Of a DNA stretch of 64,000 bases, positions 24,894 through 33,678 are shown in pieces. Below the pieces are notes generated by a model. The model did no database searches, was not told the origin of the DNA, and saw nothing but the letters and a program-made list of their open reading frames with translations. Every line of letters starts with the position of its first letter. The first letter of the stretch is position 1. Origin of the DNA: Bradyrhizobium sp. CCBAU 51627 (GTDB taxonomy: Bacteria > Pseudomonadota > Alphaproteobacteria > Rhizobiales > Xanthobacteraceae). The translations under genes and the position numbers were made by a program. The stretch lies in the NCBI RefSeq assembly GCF_028128765.1, contig NZ_LBJG01000025.1, positions 1 to 64,000 of the forward strand, read 5' to 3'.

Positions 24894-25196
24894 ATGAAAA
24901 TGACCCTGGCTATGCTGGCCCTCGCCACCTCGCTCGCGGCAGCCTCAGGCGCGGCTCAGGCCGCGAACGTCTCTGTGGAAGGGGACGGTAACGACGTCAC
25001 CGTGGTCGAGAACCACTACCACATCAGCAATCAGTACAATGTCCAGAGGGACTACGACGACAGCGTCTACTATCCCCGATCCTACGGCCCCCGATATTAC
25101 GGCTACTACCCCCAACCGTACGTGATGGTCCGCCCGATGCTGCCAGCGCCAATGCCGTTCTTCTTCCGCTACGGCATGCGCGGGTTCTACAGGTAG
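24894..25196 (+). CDS. Secreted Tyr/Pro-rich protein of the curli locus
   Basis: 100 residues from ATG 24894. Signal peptide with clear AQA cleavage (residues 1-22). The mature protein starts with a short curlin-like stretch (NVSVEGDGNDVTVVENHYH), then becomes rich in Tyr, Pro and Arg (YYPRSYGPRYYGYYPQPY). That pattern is typical of surface-exposed adhesive or cross-linking proteins. The frame is open far upstream, but that part is antisense to the curlin-like gene. It is divergent from the curli operon and shares its upstream element. Function inferred only from context: matrix or curli-associated. Confidence 0.7.
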   Translation: MKMTLAMLALATSLAAASGAAQAANVSVEGDGNDVTVVENHYHISNQYNVQRDYDDSVYYPRSYGPRYYGYYPQPYVMVRPMLPAPMPFFFRYGMRGFYR

Positions 25197-25221
25197 CCGC
25201 CCGCTTGCGCGGCTCCGGATC

Positions 25222-25249
25222 GCATGCTCCTAATAGAGAGGGAGCATGC
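25222..25249. terminator. Perfect 9-bp hairpin between secreted gene and Lon-like gene
   Basis: GCATGCTCC, a 10-base loop, GGAGCATGC, 25 bases after the stop of the secreted-protein gene and 16 bases before ATG 25266. There is no T-run. It may end the first transcript or mask the translation start region of the second. Confidence 0.55.
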
Positions 25250-25265
25250 AGGGCAGGGATCAAAG

Positions 25266-27149
25266 ATGAGGGCGGATAGCAGCGGCAGTGCGGTCCGGCG
25301 GGCAAGCGTCATCATTCCCACGCTGGCAGCTCCCGTCCGCATCATAAGCCTCCTCGAGGAGGATGCGGGAGTCGAAGAGTCGACCGTCTGTCTGAACAAG
25401 GGGATCGACGAAGCCGTCATTGCGGCGTCCTACAACAACTTCGTCAAGCGGCCCACCGGCGTCATTCATCGCCTGTTCGGCAAGCCGCCGTTCCGGGCTT
25501 TTCGGCTCGATGTCTCCGATCGCGTCGAAGTCGGCTCGAGCTGGCAGTTGGCCGTACTGATTGCGCATGCCTTGCGCGCGGCCGAAGCGAACTCATCCGA
25601 GAGCCGGCTGGACGTAAACGACAAGGCCAGCTCGGAGTTGGTCTGGGCCACCGGCGCGATCAGCCCGATTGACTTCGCAGTCCTGCCGGTTGCGCATATT
25701 TCGGAGAAGCTGCGCGCGTCACGGTCATTGTTCGAAGATGCGATCCGCGCCGGGCGTCGCGTCCATATCTTCATCCCCCAAGGAGACGAGCTCGACGTCA
25801 ATCCGGATGTCGCCAGCTGGATCGCTGCGCGAGGGCTTGAGATCAGGAAGGTCAAGTTCGCAGACGAGATCTTTGAGCTCCTGGAGTTGCCGGCGATCCC
25901 AAGGACGGCTTCCCACCCGGGCGCCAACACCTGGACCGGCAATCCGTACATCGGGGCACAGATACCCTGGCAAATTCTTGTCGCCGGGTTCAACGTTGAC
26001 GTGCTGACTTATTCGCAGACAAGGCACTGGCTTGAATTCGCCGACACGATCCCTCGTTGTCGGGCTCTCGCTGCCCTGGCGCACAAATTGCGCGGCGCGG
26101 AGCAGGCTAAAGTTCTGGCGGACGTGGTTTCTGCAATCCCTGCATGTGCCGCCGTTGACCGCCACGCTATCGAAAATTGGCACGCAGCGGAGACATTCGC
26201 GGAGACGATCGCCACTGTGGTTCCGCATCTGTCAGAGCAACTTAAGGACGAAGCGCTCTCGAAGGTCAGTAAGATCGACGACAGGTATGTTCGAAGCTTG
26301 GCAACGGCTGCTCTAGTTCCGTGTTTGCCAGTAAACCAGCAGGCTCCGTTTGTGAAGGAGGTACTAGCAATAGCACGGTCTCTCGACAGATCGTTGGAGC
26401 GATCCCGGGTGGTTAGCGCCATCGCGCCACATTTGATTTCGCAGGGGCGAGAAGCCGACCTTCTGGCAGAGGTAGTCGCTGCCGCTCGATCCATCAATTC
26501 AGATTCTCATGCTGAAGTGTGTGCCGGGCTTGTTTCCTGTTGCTCCCAGAGCAGGAGAGATGAGCTCCTGTCGAGTATCTTTGCCTTTATCCGCATTTTG
26601 CCAGAAGGTCTTCTGGCATCTGCAACATTAGCGCTCACTCCGCATATGCCGAGCGAGCTTCTGCCTGAAGTTCTTTCGTTGGTTCAAGGCTTTGAAGATG
26701 AGTTCGATCGGATCCGTTGTTTGGTTGCGCTTGCAAAGTATATGTCGCAACGTGAAAGGCGCAAGGTTCTGGATGAGGCGGTAGCCACAGTCCGGCAATG
26801 GGAATACGCATATCCACGCGTGCTATGTTTAGCCAATATATCTCAGTATCTCGATGGCGATGACGGACGACAATTACTTGAGGAAGCGCGCGCTGACGTT
26901 AACACGATCAGCTGGGGTGATGATCGTGCTGATGCTTACGCTGTTCTCGCCACTCATTTTCAAGGCAAGGAACGGAGTGATCTTTTGTCTGAAGCGTTGG
27001 CGCAAGGGAGGGACACAGGTTGGGACATCCATCGGTACGAGGCGCTTGCAGCCCTTGCTCCGCACTTGGATGCGCAGCTGCTCTTACAAGCACTGTCACA
27101 GGCTTGCGCCATCGACGATGATAGCACCAGTCATCGACTATCCCACTAG
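25266..27149 (+). CDS. Lon-type (S16-like) protease domain fused to helical repeats
   Basis: 627 residues from ATG 25266; an earlier ATG (25224) lies inside a hairpin and is less likely. The N-terminal part (about 10-210) follows the order of the Lon proteolytic domain. GSSWQLAVLIAHAL places Ser92 at the nucleophile of Lon GPSAGIAM. WATGAI then VLPVAHISEK matches TGEI then VLPIGGLKEK, with Lys148 at the dyad lysine. AGRRVHIFIPQGDE matches AGIKxVIIPxxN. No AAA+ module is present. Residues about 265-627 form some ten repeats of about 36 residues with the motif (L)AALAPHL and an acidic Asp-Arg linker, predicted to be an alpha-solenoid. The chain ends mid-repeat, 18 bp from the end of an integrase gene, so the C-terminus may be truncated. 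It is likely a cytoplasmic protease whose solenoid senses a partner; a role in conflict with mobile DNA is speculation. Confidence 0.7.
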   Translation: MRADSSGSAVRRASVIIPTLAAPVRIISLLEEDAGVEESTVCLNKGIDEAVIAASYNNFVKRPTGVIHRLFGKPPFRAFRLDVSDRVEVGSSWQLAVLIAHALRAAEANSSESRLDVNDKASSELVWATGAISPIDFAVLPVAHISEKLRASRSLFEDAIRAGRRVHIFIPQGDELDVNPDVASWIAARGLEIRKVKFADEIFELLELPAIPRTASHPGANTWTGNPYIGAQIPWQILVAGFNVDVLTYSQTRHWLEFADTIPRCRALAALAHKLRGAEQAKVLADVVSAIPACAAVDRHAIENWHAAETFAETIATVVPHLSEQLKDEALSKVSKIDDRYVRSLATAALVPCLPVNQQAPFVKEVLAIARSLDRSLERSRVVSAIAPHLISQGREADLLAEVVAAARSINSDSHAEVCAGLVSCCSQSRRDELLSSIFAFIRILPEGLLASATLALTPHMPSELLPEVLSLVQGFEDEFDRIRCLVALAKYMSQRERRKVLDEAVATVRQWEYAYPRVLCLANISQYLDGDDGRQLLEEARADVNTISWGDDRADAYAVLATHFQGKERSDLLSEALAQGRDTGWDIHRYEALAALAPHLDAQLLLQALSQACAIDDDSTSHRLSH

Positions 27150-27167
27150 TCCAACGAAGGTTGAAGT

Positions 27168-29015
27168 TCAGTACGTCTTCAGAAGCGTGAGCTCGCCTGC
27201 ATCCGCCCGGTTCTTCCCAGTGAGCAAGATCTCCCTCATCTGCTTGATCACCGGCGGTTCAAGCGCCTCGATTTTCGCAGCGATCTGCGGATCGAGGATG
27301 CCGTTGCGGCCGTAGCGGCCGCGGACATCACTGGCGTGCCCGAGAATGCGGTCGCGCGTGCGTTGTGCGATCGCTTCATTGTCCAGCCAATCGGCCATTA
27401 GGTGCCGAGTGGAATAGAGGGTAAGGTCGGCGCGATCGAGTTTAAGCTTCGCCTTCACGTACTGCCACGCCTTGCTGAGCGGCTGCGACCAACGAATCGT
27501 GCCGTCTTTCCGGGTATAGGCGTCCCATTCGGGGAAAAGCCGCTCCTCCCGCTGGTCCATCAGGTCCTGCATCCGGTCGAGCAGTCCCAATTCGATGAGA
27601 AGGGGATGGATCGGAATGACGCGGCCGGCGGCATTGGTCTTGAGATTGCGAAGATCCTTGACCGCGACGCGCCCGTTCCGAGCATCGAACGGGCGCAAGT
27701 CGAAATAATAAAATTCACCATCCGTTCGGATGTCGGCGCATTTGAGCTGGCCGACCTCGCCAGGCCTCATGCCGGTGAGGATGCAGATCAAGAAGCCCCA
27801 GTAGATGTGTGACTGCACGAAATAGCCGCCCGGTTGCCAGACGTGCAGGCGGTTCTTGCAGCCGGTGAAGAGCGGCAGGTTCAATAGCTTCAGCAGCTCA
27901 TTGTCATCGAAGGCATCGCGCGGCAGCGGCGCCAGATTTTCGGGATCGATGCATACGAACTTGGGACGCGGTCCGCGGTAGAGCTTTTCCGCGATGGCGA
28001 AGTCGACGAATTTATAAAGCCCGGCCCAATACCTGCTCTTGATGGTTGTGGTGGTCACGCGTTCGAGCTTCGACCAATGGGTCGTTTCCGCGTATTTGTA
28101 ACGCTGGAACAGCGTCTCGGAGAATTTTCGCGGGATGTTGTCGCGGTTGGGAATGTCCGGCAGCGCCTCGTCGAGCAGTTTCCACTTGGCTTCGGTCAGT
28201 TCGTCCATCCGCGGGTCGCCCAGAAAATCGACCGCGAATTGGACGACCGGTGCAGCTTCTCCACGGCCCTTTGCAGTGTGCTTGCGCTTGCGGTCCAGCG
28301 GCTTGAGAAACTCTGCCAGCACGTCCGACATCCGGGAGGAATTGTTCTCGGCCCCCTCCTGGGTGGGGGCCGATACCTCGGGCTCGGCGGCGGGCGATAT
28401 CGAGCCGACCTTCGGCGCCGGTAGCGACGGAAGCCTTTGGGCGACGGCGTCCTGCACGAGGCGATCGATTATCGCGATGGGATCGAACGGTTGCGCCATC
28501 GCCGGGGTGGCGGGCGCCGTCCAACCTTCCTTGACCGCCTCGGCCGCCTCGTGCCGGCCGTTTTCATAGGCGCGCCGAACGTTCAGGCGGGCGATCTCGC
28601 CTTCGGCCGCCTTGTTCTGGTTGACGAAGTCGACCCAGGTGCTCGGCATCCGCGGAAAACGCTGCTGGTAGGCATAGCCGCGCTCCTGCGCGCGGCTGAG
28701 ATAGCGCCTGACCTCATGTTCGAACGCGCAGCGTTCGGCCAAGAGCCGCTCGTCCCCCGGCGCGCCGCGGTCGACATAGGCGTGCAGCCGGGCGTCGAGG
28801 ATGGTCCCCAACGCCTCCAGGTCGGGAGCCGCAATCAGCTCCTGTAGCCATCCGAGATTGTCCACCAGCCGGCGCCTCGCCTCATCGAAGTTTCCGGTCC
28901 TGAGGCTGACACGGAGGAGGGGGAGCCCAAAGAGGTTTGCCGCCTGTTTCCCCAACCGAATCTGCAGGAAATAACGACCGTCGCCGCGCCGGGCGAGGTA
29001 GGAAGGACGAGCCAC
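27168..29015 (-). CDS. Tyrosine recombinase (phage-type integrase)
   Basis: 615 residues with the large N-terminal region of rhizobial integrases: SYLARRGDGRYFLQIRLGK (DUF6538-like arm domain), then a SAM-like core-binding domain. The catalytic domain has the first Arg in LTGMRPGEVGQL, the box YSTRHLMADW (Tyr in place of the first His of HxxR), LGHAS and the nucleophile Tyr in RGRYG. It performs site-specific recombination of an integrated element. It converges on the protease-repeat gene with an 18-bp gap. No tRNA or clear att repeat is visible at either side. GC and codon use resemble the core genome, so it is an old or well-adapted element. Confidence 0.88.
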   Translation of the reverse strand: MARPSYLARRGDGRYFLQIRLGKQAANLFGLPLLRVSLRTGNFDEARRRLVDNLGWLQELIAAPDLEALGTILDARLHAYVDRGAPGDERLLAERCAFEHEVRRYLSRAQERGYAYQQRFPRMPSTWVDFVNQNKAAEGEIARLNVRRAYENGRHEAAEAVKEGWTAPATPAMAQPFDPIAIIDRLVQDAVAQRLPSLPAPKVGSISPAAEPEVSAPTQEGAENNSSRMSDVLAEFLKPLDRKRKHTAKGRGEAAPVVQFAVDFLGDPRMDELTEAKWKLLDEALPDIPNRDNIPRKFSETLFQRYKYAETTHWSKLERVTTTTIKSRYWAGLYKFVDFAIAEKLYRGPRPKFVCIDPENLAPLPRDAFDDNELLKLLNLPLFTGCKNRLHVWQPGGYFVQSHIYWGFLICILTGMRPGEVGQLKCADIRTDGEFYYFDLRPFDARNGRVAVKDLRNLKTNAAGRVIPIHPLLIELGLLDRMQDLMDQREERLFPEWDAYTRKDGTIRWSQPLSKAWQYVKAKLKLDRADLTLYSTRHLMADWLDNEAIAQRTRDRILGHASDVRGRYGRNGILDPQIAAKIEALEPPVIKQMREILLTGKNRADAGELTLLKTY

Positions 29016-29202
29016 GAATAGCCTTTCCGGGCGCGGCTGACGTGAGACATCCGGGTGGGATGTAACACCGTCAAATCCGCTACCACGTTCCGGCCAAGCT
29101 ACTGGAAAATCTTAGGATTCCGCTTCGAATTTGGACCTGGCAGCGAGTCCCTCCCCCGCTACCAAACCTGCGAAATTGTACGCCAAACATCGCTCTCTGC
29201 AT

Positions 29203-31032
29203 TTAACCTGCAAAGACGCTTGCGCCGCTCTCTGCGCAGCTGACCCGTTCGCGGAAGAAGCCAAAAAGTTCGCGGCCGATCCCGACATGCGCCGTGGAGA
29301 GATCCGCTTGCGCACAGGCTCGCGCGGCCCACTCGTTCGGGGTGACGAGCGCCTCAAGCCGACCGGTAACAGCGTTAAGCCGAACGACGTCGCCATCGCG
29401 AAGCCGTGCAATTCCCCCGCCGTCGGCTGCTTCAGGAGTGACGTGAATGGCTGCGGGAACTTTACCCGAGGCGCCCGACAGCCGCCCATCTGTGACAAGC
29501 GCGACTTTGAGCCCGCGATCCTGAAGGACGCCAAGGAGCGGCATCAGCTTGTGCAGCTCCGGCATGCCGTTTGCCTTCGGGCCCTGGAAGCGCACCACCG
29601 CAACCATATCACCCGCGAGTTCGCCCGCGGCGAAGCTCCGTTGCAGATCCTCCTGCGAATGGAAGACGCGAGCCGGCGCTTCGATCACATGGCGCTGCGG
29701 CGCGACCGCAGACGTCTTGATAACGGCGCGCCCGAGATTGCCACTCAGAACCTGAAGACCGCCTGTTGCCTGGAACGGGTCAGCGATCCCACGAAGTACG
29801 GCAGAATCGCCGCTTGCGGCCGGTCCGTCGCGCCACGTCAGCGTGCCCTCGGCGTCGAGTAGCGGCTCCCGCAGGTACGCATCAAGTCCGTCGCCGCAAA
29901 CGGTCAGGACGTCGCGGTGCAGGAGCCCGGTAGCAAGCAATTCCCGGATCAAGAAGCTCATTCCGCCGGCGGCATGAAAATGGTTCACGTCTGCGGAGCC
30001 GTTGGGATAGATCCGCGCGATCAATGGCGTTACCTGCGCGAGGTCGGCAAAATCGTCCCACGTAAGGGCGAGGCCGGCCGCAGCAGCCATGGCAACCAGA
30101 TGCAGCGTCAGATTGGTCGAGCCGCCGGTGGCGTGCAGCCCCACGATGCCGTTGACGAACGCACGCTCCTCAAGCACGCGGCCAATCGGGATGTATTGAT
30201 TGCCGAGCGAGGTCATGTCCAATGCGCGCTCGGTGGCTGCGCAAGTCAGAGCATCGCGCAATGGCGTGTTCGGGTTCACGAAAGATGCGCCCGGTAGCTG
30301 AAGGCCCATAATCTCCATCAGCATCTGGTTGGTATTGGCCGTCCCGTAGAATGTGCACGTCCCCGCGCCGTGGTAGGCTTGTGCTTCCGCTTCCAGCAGA
30401 GCTTCGCGACCGAGCTTTCCTTCCGCGTAGGCCTGCCGGATCTTCGCTTTTTCGTTGTTGGCCAGGCCCGAGGTCATCGGACCGGACGGAATGAAGACCG
30501 CAGGCAAATGCCCGAACGAGAGCGCGCCGATAACGAGACCCGGCACGATTTTGTCGCAGATCCCGAGAAACACCGCCGCGTCGAAGGTTTGATGCGACAG
30601 CGCGATCGCGGTGGACAAGGCGATGACCTCGCGCGAGAACAGCGAGAGCTCCATTCCCGCTTCGCCTTGCGTGATGCCGTCGCACATCGCGGGAACGCCG
30701 CCTGCGACCTGGGCGACGCCGCCGGCTGCGCGCGCGCTTTGTCGGATGAGTTCAGGGAAACGTTCGTAGGGCTGATGCGCGGAGAGCATATCGTTGTAGG
30801 CCGTGACGATTCCGAGGCTGGGAACGTGGCCATCCTGCATCAGCGTCTTGTCGCGCGTCCCGCAAGCCGCGAAGGCGTGCGCTTGGTTGGCGCATCCCAG
30901 TCGTCGCCGTACTGGCGTGCTCGCTGCGTTCGCAACGCGGTCGAGATAGCGTGCTCGGCTGTCGTGACTGCGCCGAGCGATGCGGTCCGTTACTTCGGCG
31001 ACCCGCGCATTGATCCTTGCTTCGATGGTCAT
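29203..31032 (-). CDS. edd: Phosphogluconate dehydratase
   Basis: 609 residues, the usual length of Edd in the IlvD/Edd family. It dehydrates 6-phosphogluconate to KDPG, the first committed step of the Entner-Doudoroff pathway. Characteristic [4Fe-4S] and Mg-binding segments are visible: GGVPAMCDGITQGEAGMELS, FLGICDKIVPG, the Ser/Gly-rich GLHATGGSTN and TDGRLSGASGKVPAAIH. CAGGAGG precedes ATG 31032. It is last in the minus-strand operon frk-zwf-edd (34 bp after zwf). The KDPG aldolase (eda) and 6-phosphogluconolactonase (pgl) are not in the window. Confidence 0.97.
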   Translation of the reverse strand: MTIEARINARVAEVTDRIARRSHDSRARYLDRVANAASTPVRRRLGCANQAHAFAACGTRDKTLMQDGHVPSLGIVTAYNDMLSAHQPYERFPELIRQSARAAGGVAQVAGGVPAMCDGITQGEAGMELSLFSREVIALSTAIALSHQTFDAAVFLGICDKIVPGLVIGALSFGHLPAVFIPSGPMTSGLANNEKAKIRQAYAEGKLGREALLEAEAQAYHGAGTCTFYGTANTNQMLMEIMGLQLPGASFVNPNTPLRDALTCAATERALDMTSLGNQYIPIGRVLEERAFVNGIVGLHATGGSTNLTLHLVAMAAAAGLALTWDDFADLAQVTPLIARIYPNGSADVNHFHAAGGMSFLIRELLATGLLHRDVLTVCGDGLDAYLREPLLDAEGTLTWRDGPAASGDSAVLRGIADPFQATGGLQVLSGNLGRAVIKTSAVAPQRHVIEAPARVFHSQEDLQRSFAAGELAGDMVAVVRFQGPKANGMPELHKLMPLLGVLQDRGLKVALVTDGRLSGASGKVPAAIHVTPEAADGGGIARLRDGDVVRLNAVTGRLEALVTPNEWAARACAQADLSTAHVGIGRELFGFFRERVSCAESGASVFAG

Positions 31033-31066
31033 ACAAGCCTCCTGTTTTCGGACTGGGCATCGGTGG

Positions 31067-32545
31067 TCACGGACCGTCCTCCATCCATGTTCGGCCGTCG
31101 CGTTCGATCAGCGCGACGGCGGCGGAGGGGCCCCAGCTGCCGGCAACATAAGGGCGCGGGATTTCATTCATCTGGCTCCACGCCTGACGGATCGGGTCAA
31201 TCCAGCGCCAAGCCGCTTCAACTTCGTCCCGGCGCATGAACAGGGTCGCATCTCCGCGGACCACATCCATCAACAGCCGCTCGTAAGCATCCGGCACAGA
31301 GACGTCGAATGCTTCCGCAAAGCTCATGTCGAGAGGGACATATTGCAACCGCATGCCGCCCGGTCCGGGCTCCTTGATCATGAGCCAGAGCTTGATTCCC
31401 TCGTCGGGCTGCAGACGGATCACGAGCCGCGTCTGCAGAGCCTTTCCCGAACTCGAATTGAAGATCGAATGAGGAACGTTCCTGAAGGTCACGACGATCT
31501 CGGAACTGCGCTGTTGCAGTCGCTTTCCGGTACGCAGATAGAAAGGAACGCCGGTCCAGCGCCAATTCGCAACGGCCGCCTTGAGCGCGACGAAAGTCTC
31601 GGTCGAGCTTTGGCGATCGGTGATCTCTTCCGCATAACCCGGAACCGCGATGCCGCTGCATGCGCCGGCGCGGTACTGACCCGGCACGGTCAGGGATGCC
31701 GCGTTCGTCTCGTCGATCCGTTCGAGCGATCTGAGGATTTTGAGCTTCTCATCGCGAACGGCGTCGGCTTCGAACGAATGTGGCGGCTCCATCGCTACCA
31801 GACAGAGCAACTGCAGAAGATGGTTCTGCACCATGTCGCGCAGGGCTCCGGACTTGTCGTAGTAGGTGCCGCGTTCCTCTACGCCGATGGACTCGGCGAC
31901 CGTAATTTGTACATGGTCGATGTGCGCGGCATTCCACAGCGGTTCGAACAACGCATTGGCGAATCGCAGCGCCATCAAGTTCTGCACCGTCTCCTTGCCG
32001 AGATAGTGATCGATCCGGTAGACGCGTTCCTCCGGAAAGATCATCCCGACGGTTTGATTGAGCCGGATTGCGGATTCGAGATCCTTGCCGATCGGCTTCT
32101 CGATAACGATGCGGGAATCGCCTTTTGAAAGACCGTAGTGACCCAGCCTTTCGCAGATCGGTCCGAACAGATGCGGTGCCGTCGCCAGGTAGTGGACCTG
32201 GATGCGGTCGGCGTAGGCCGATAGAGCGGCCGCGAGTTCGGTCCAGCCGTTCTCGCCTTCCGCATCGGCAGCCATGTAGGAAATGCGGGCCAGGAAGCGA
32301 TCGAGTTCGGGTCCCGTCGTTTCCGATGCCGGCACATGTTTCACGATCGCCGCGCGCACCATGGCGAGGAAGTCATCCCGCGACATTGCGCCGCGCGCGA
32401 CGCCGAGAATGGCCGCTTCATCCGGCAGCTGGCCCGCAAAATCGCGGCGAAATAGCGCTGGCAACAGCTTGCGGCGTGCGAGATCGCCTGTCACGCCGAA
32501 AACGGTCAGGATGAAGGGAGCAACCGGGATCACGCGGCTGGTCAT
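31067..32545 (-). CDS. zwf: Glucose-6-phosphate dehydrogenase
   Basis: 492 residues. NADP-binding motif FGVTGDLARRKLLPALF at the N-terminus, the substrate-binding and active-site signature RIDHYLGKETVQNLMALRF (catalytic His in the middle), and VIEKPIGKD before it. It oxidises glucose-6-phosphate to 6-phosphogluconolactone in the cytoplasm and makes NADPH. The frame is open to 32785, but the homologous protein starts at ATG 32545. Gene order frk-zwf-edd on one strand, with gaps of 58 and 34 bp, shows co-transcription. Together they route fructose carbon into the Entner-Doudoroff pathway. Confidence 0.97.
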   Translation of the reverse strand: MTSRVIPVAPFILTVFGVTGDLARRKLLPALFRRDFAGQLPDEAAILGVARGAMSRDDFLAMVRAAIVKHVPASETTGPELDRFLARISYMAADAEGENGWTELAAALSAYADRIQVHYLATAPHLFGPICERLGHYGLSKGDSRIVIEKPIGKDLESAIRLNQTVGMIFPEERVYRIDHYLGKETVQNLMALRFANALFEPLWNAAHIDHVQITVAESIGVEERGTYYDKSGALRDMVQNHLLQLLCLVAMEPPHSFEADAVRDEKLKILRSLERIDETNAASLTVPGQYRAGACSGIAVPGYAEEITDRQSSTETFVALKAAVANWRWTGVPFYLRTGKRLQQRSSEIVVTFRNVPHSIFNSSSGKALQTRLVIRLQPDEGIKLWLMIKEPGPGGMRLQYVPLDMSFAEAFDVSVPDAYERLLMDVVRGDATLFMRRDEVEAAWRWIDPIRQAWSQMNEIPRPYVAGSWGPSAAVALIERDGRTWMEDGP

Positions 32546-32603
32546 ATCAGAGCCTTTCTCAATTCGAGCCCCTCTGATGTGCCGCGTTGCGTCCGTCACT
32601 CTG

Positions 32604-33560
32604 TCAAGCATGGCATGGCTCCGTACTGGCATCGATGTCGGCGGCGGTCGGCAGGTCGGCACCATCGCGGGAAACCGTGATGGCAGCGGCAGCCGTTGCG
32701 TAAGCGAGCAACTCGCGGATTGCCGGCAGATCGAGCGCCGCGATGGCCTCCGGATGGAGCCGTTCGGTTTTCGCGAGCTGCGCAAGCAGTGCCGCGTGGA
32801 ATGTGTCGCCGGCGCCCACGGTGTCGCGCACGACCACGGAACGACCGGGCACTGAAACGCTTCCAGCGGCGGAAAAGGCGGTTGCCCCCTTCGCTCCCTC
32901 GGTCACCACCACCAGGCGCGCGCCGCACTTGAGCCAGTAGGCGGCCGCATCGGCAATTGAGACGCGACCGCCCCACGCAGCGCGAACATCCTCGTCACTC
33001 GCCTTGATCATCGTGGCTGTCCGGTAGAAGCGTTCCGCGGCGATGGCCCAGCTTTGCATATCGCTGACAACGGTTGGGCGGACGTTCGCATCGATGCTAA
33101 TGACGCGGCGACCATGCTCGCGTCGAGCGAGTGCGGCAAATGTGGTGCCGACCGGCTCGACAGCCATCGAGTAAGAGCCGAAGGTCAGAGCCTGAATATC
33201 GTCCGGCAGCGTGCTGGGGAGGTGGGCAAGCTGAAGCGAACGGTCTGCCGCACCGTCGCCATGGAAGGCGTAGTTCGGTTGACCGTCGTCGGTTGTCGTC
33301 ACGATCGAAATCGTGGACGGCCGGTCGGTGCGCACGAGGAAGCCATCATCCACGCCTTCGGAAGCCAGCCTGTCCGCGAGGAACGCGCCGAAGTGATCGT
33401 GCGAGATTCCGCTCAGGAAGGCTGTTCGAACGCCAAGCCGAGCGAGACCAATGGCGACATTGAATGGAGAGCCACCGGCAACGGCACGGGCCGACATTTC
33501 CGACCGGCCTAGCCTTGTCACAAATAGATCGATGAGAGCTTCGCCACAGACAAGAATCAC
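32604..33560 (-). CDS. frk: PfkB-family fructokinase
   Basis: 318 residues, ribokinase fold. Signature 1 appears as AGGSPFNVAIGLARLG and signature 2 as RDTVGAGDTFHAALLAQL, containing the catalytic Asp and the anion hole GAGD. It phosphorylates fructose with ATP in the cytoplasm. The specificity is inferred from the neighbourhood (FrcBCA-type transporter, ROK regulator, zwf, edd). In fast-growing rhizobia frcK belongs to the transporter operon; here the kinase sits on the other side of the regulator. It starts 118 bp after the ROK gene ends and leads the frk-zwf-edd operon. Confidence 0.93.
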   Translation of the reverse strand: MILVCGEALIDLFVTRLGRSEMSARAVAGGSPFNVAIGLARLGVRTAFLSGISHDHFGAFLADRLASEGVDDGFLVRTDRPSTISIVTTTDDGQPNYAFHGDGAADRSLQLAHLPSTLPDDIQALTFGSYSMAVEPVGTTFAALARREHGRRVISIDANVRPTVVSDMQSWAIAAERFYRTATMIKASDEDVRAAWGGRVSIADAAAYWLKCGARLVVVTEGAKGATAFSAAGSVSVPGRSVVVRDTVGAGDTFHAALLAQLAKTERLHPEAIAALDLPAIRELLAYATAAAAITVSRDGADLPTAADIDASTEPCHA

Positions 33561-33678
33561 GATGCGTCACCACTGTTTAACGCGACAAGCCTCGGGGCTG
33601 TCAGGCACTCGCGGGAAGAAGGATCCCCGCGAGGCACGATGATGCGCTCGGAGCGGACAGCCATGTCGTCGACCATGC

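Noticed and set aside
28900..29202. tRNA attachment site for the integrase
   Set aside because: The gap between the integrase start and edd shows no tRNA-like 3' end (no T-loop GGTTCGAATCC-type sequence).
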